Notes under the pieces: model-generated
Told to the model about the DNA's origin: nothing
Databases searched by the model: none
Seen by the model: the letters and a program-made list of their open reading frames with translations, nothing else
Position numbers and translations under genes: made by a program
Shown here: positions 5,779 through 6,902 of the stretch, one piece after another
Numbering within the stretch: the first letter of the stretch is position 1
Layout of the letters: the number at the start of each line of letters is the position of its first letter
DNA from: an uncultured Pseudomonadota bacterium
Lineage (GTDB): Bacteria > Pseudomonadota > Alphaproteobacteria > RF32 > CAG-239
Assembly: GCA_902767055.1 (NCBI GenBank)
Contig: CACXFX010000133.1
Coordinates: 1 to 6,902 of the forward strand
Direction: 5' to 3'
Length of the DNA: 6,902 nt

Positions 5779-5807
5779 TTGCTTTTTTTTGTTTTGGTCG
5801 TATGATA
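5779..5807. promoter_or_regulatory. Candidate divergent promoter region with symmetric -10 (Lon-like / TPR-like genes)
   Basis: TATGATA (5801-5807) can act as a -10 toward the plus-strand gene (TATGAT, with a poor TTGCTT at 5779-5784 and a 16-nt spacer). Its reverse, TATCATA, can act toward the Lon-like gene, where TTTACA (complement of 5829-5834) is 21 nt away, too far for standard spacing. The 13-mer around it, 5799-5811, is the exact reverse complement of 1595-1607 in the other divergent promoter region. The element is plausible because the gap is only 74 nt and must serve both genes. Confidence 0.35.
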
Positions 5808-5840
5808 GCTTAAAAATAGCTAATTTAGTGTAAATGTTTT

Positions 5841-6755
5841 ATGAAATATTTCATTTGTTTTTTCTTTTTGGCGGCGATTTTTGCACTTTTAATGATGGAT
5901 AAACATCAAAAAAAGCGCAAAAAGGGGGCGCTTATTGACTTTTTAACGGCATTTTTTGAACAAAATGTGCCTCAAAATAAGCCGTTAAGCTTATTTTTAA
6001 GTGCAATGATTGACTTGACGGCGGATTTTATTTTGGCGCAATCAGAGCATAATCAAAACAAAATTTTAAAAGATTTATGCGCGGGTAAAACCTCTTTTTT
6101 GATTAAAAATGTCAAGAAAAAAAAGCCGTTTTTTGCAAAAATTCTCAAAAATCTTTTTTTGGGCAAAGACGTCAAAATTAAAAAAAACGAGGCTCAATCA
6201 AAAACAGAAAAATTGGTTTTGTGTCTTTTTCTTGAGGCAAATCGGCAAAGAGGACTTATAGAGGCCAATCTACCATCGTTTTTTATCAATAAAAAATATC
6301 GCGTTTTAAGACAATTTTTGAAGGCGGATATCTTATTTTTTCAAACCGATATGAAAAAAGCATCACAAAATTTGATGCATTGCCTGCCTTATTTTTACAA
6401 AACAGGTTTAATTGATGAGGCCGCGTATGCGCATTTTATGTTGGCGCAAATGTATGCTTTGGCTCAAGCACCCGACACGGCCGAAATTTTGTTTCAAAAA
6501 GCACTTGACCTGTATTTGAAAAACGAAAATATGTACGGCGTTGCGACGCTTTATTTGAATCAGGCATCTTTTTTTGCCTCTCTTAAACGCTTTGATGATG
6601 CCAAAAACACCCTTCAATCACTTAAAAAATGCATAAAAGAGTATAATATTACTGATATTACCACGCCAAATTATATAAAAAAACGCATCTACACCATCGA
6701 CGAGGCCAATCGAGTCGCCGGCCCCATCAACCGCATCTCAATCACATACCGCTGA
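5841..6755 (+). CDS. Membrane-anchored TPR-like protein of unknown function (304 residues)
   Basis: I cannot name this gene. Residues 3-18 form one hydrophobic segment followed by a very basic stretch (KHQKKRKK, 21-28). This suggests a single N-terminal membrane anchor with the rest in the cytoplasm by the positive-inside rule. A lysine-rich middle part (75-125) precedes two helical repeats resembling tetratricopeptide repeats: about 193-226 (AYAHFMLAQMYALAQAPDTA, then LFQKALDLYL) and about 232-265 (ATLYLNQASFFASLKRFDDA). TPRs normally hold protein partners. The ATG at 5841 has no recognisable Shine-Dalgarno, only a T/A-rich leader, so translation may be weak or leaderless-like. Codons end mostly in A or T until about residue 281, then switch to mostly C-ending ones. 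Its stop lies 2 nt from the mutS stop, and no terminator is visible between them. Confidence 0.75.
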   Translation: MKYFICFFFLAAIFALLMMDKHQKKRKKGALIDFLTAFFEQNVPQNKPLSLFLSAMIDLTADFILAQSEHNQNKILKDLCAGKTSFLIKNVKKKKPFFAKILKNLFLGKDVKIKKNEAQSKTEKLVLCLFLEANRQRGLIEANLPSFFINKKYRVLRQFLKADILFFQTDMKKASQNLMHCLPYFYKTGLIDEAAYAHFMLAQMYALAQAPDTAEILFQKALDLYLKNENMYGVATLYLNQASFFASLKRFDDAKNTLQSLKKCIKEYNITDITTPNYIKKRIYTIDEANRVAGPINRISITYR

Positions 6756-6757
6756 TT

Positions 6758-6902
6758 TTAGCCTTCTTTGGTTTGGTAGAGCACTTTTAATTCATAAAGT
6801 TTATCAAGCGCTTCTCGCGGCGTTAAATTATCCGGATTGAGCTTTTCCAAAGCCTCATCCAAAGGTGAAATTTTCTTTTTGCCCTCTTCGTCTTTTTTAA
6901 AA
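6758..6902 (-). CDS. mutS: MutS mismatch-repair ATPase, C-terminal part (cut by window edge)
   Basis: The last 47 codons and stop of a minus-strand gene enter from the right edge. The peptide ends with the typical MutS tail: PLDEALEKLNPDNLTPREAL followed by DKLYELKVLYQTKEG. The block LNPD-LTPREALD-LY-LK is the conserved C-terminal helix-turn-helix end of bacterial MutS. MutS recognises mispairs and, with MutL, starts mismatch repair. A charged linker (KKDEEGKKK) precedes it. The ATPase domain lies outside the window, so the call rests on this tail alone, but the tail is distinctive. The gene is convergent with the TPR-like gene. Confidence 0.88.
   Translation of the reverse strand, partial: FKKDEEGKKKISPLDEALEKLNPDNLTPREALDKLYELKVLYQTKEG

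Overview
The window reads as an ordinary chromosomal stretch of a Gram-negative bacterium with AT-rich DNA. A FadL-type outer-membrane porin with a signal peptide and a C-terminal Phe points to an outer membrane. The UvrA, RuvX, HxlR and Lon-like proteins look proteobacterial. My impression is a low-GC alphaproteobacterium, but this rests on recall of protein style and not on a search, so the lineage is uncertain. No insertion sequence, prophage, CRISPR array, tRNA or rRNA gene was seen.

Layout, left to right. (1) The 5' end of uvrA on the minus strand, with a clear promoter. (2) A GC-rich block of four hairpin-forming sequences (247-361), including a perfect 18-bp palindrome, between the divergent uvrA and ruvX promoters. 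(3) ruvX on the plus strand. (4) A 259-nt gap containing two large hairpins whose loops are exactly complementary over 8 nt, followed by an intrinsic terminator. This is a candidate structured small RNA and the most interesting item here. (5) A divergent pair, an HxlR-family regulator (minus) and a FadL-family porin (plus), sharing a 148-nt promoter region with a perfect dyad. (6) Two facing terminators. (7) A 57-codon minus-strand gene of unknown function with its own near-consensus promoter, ribosome binding site and terminator. (8) A large Lon-like AAA protease (minus). (9) A divergent gene for a membrane-anchored, TPR-like protein of unknown function (plus). (10) The 3' end of mutS (minus), tail to tail with the previous gene.

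The genes do not form one pathway. uvrA, ruvX and mutS are housekeeping DNA-repair and nucleic-acid genes. The HxlR/FadL pair looks like a local regulatory unit. The Lon-like protease serves protein quality control. The unexplained material lies mainly between genes: the hairpin RNA candidate, the palindromic block, and a 13-mer containing a symmetric TATCATA/TATGATA -10 sequence that occurs in two divergent promoter regions.
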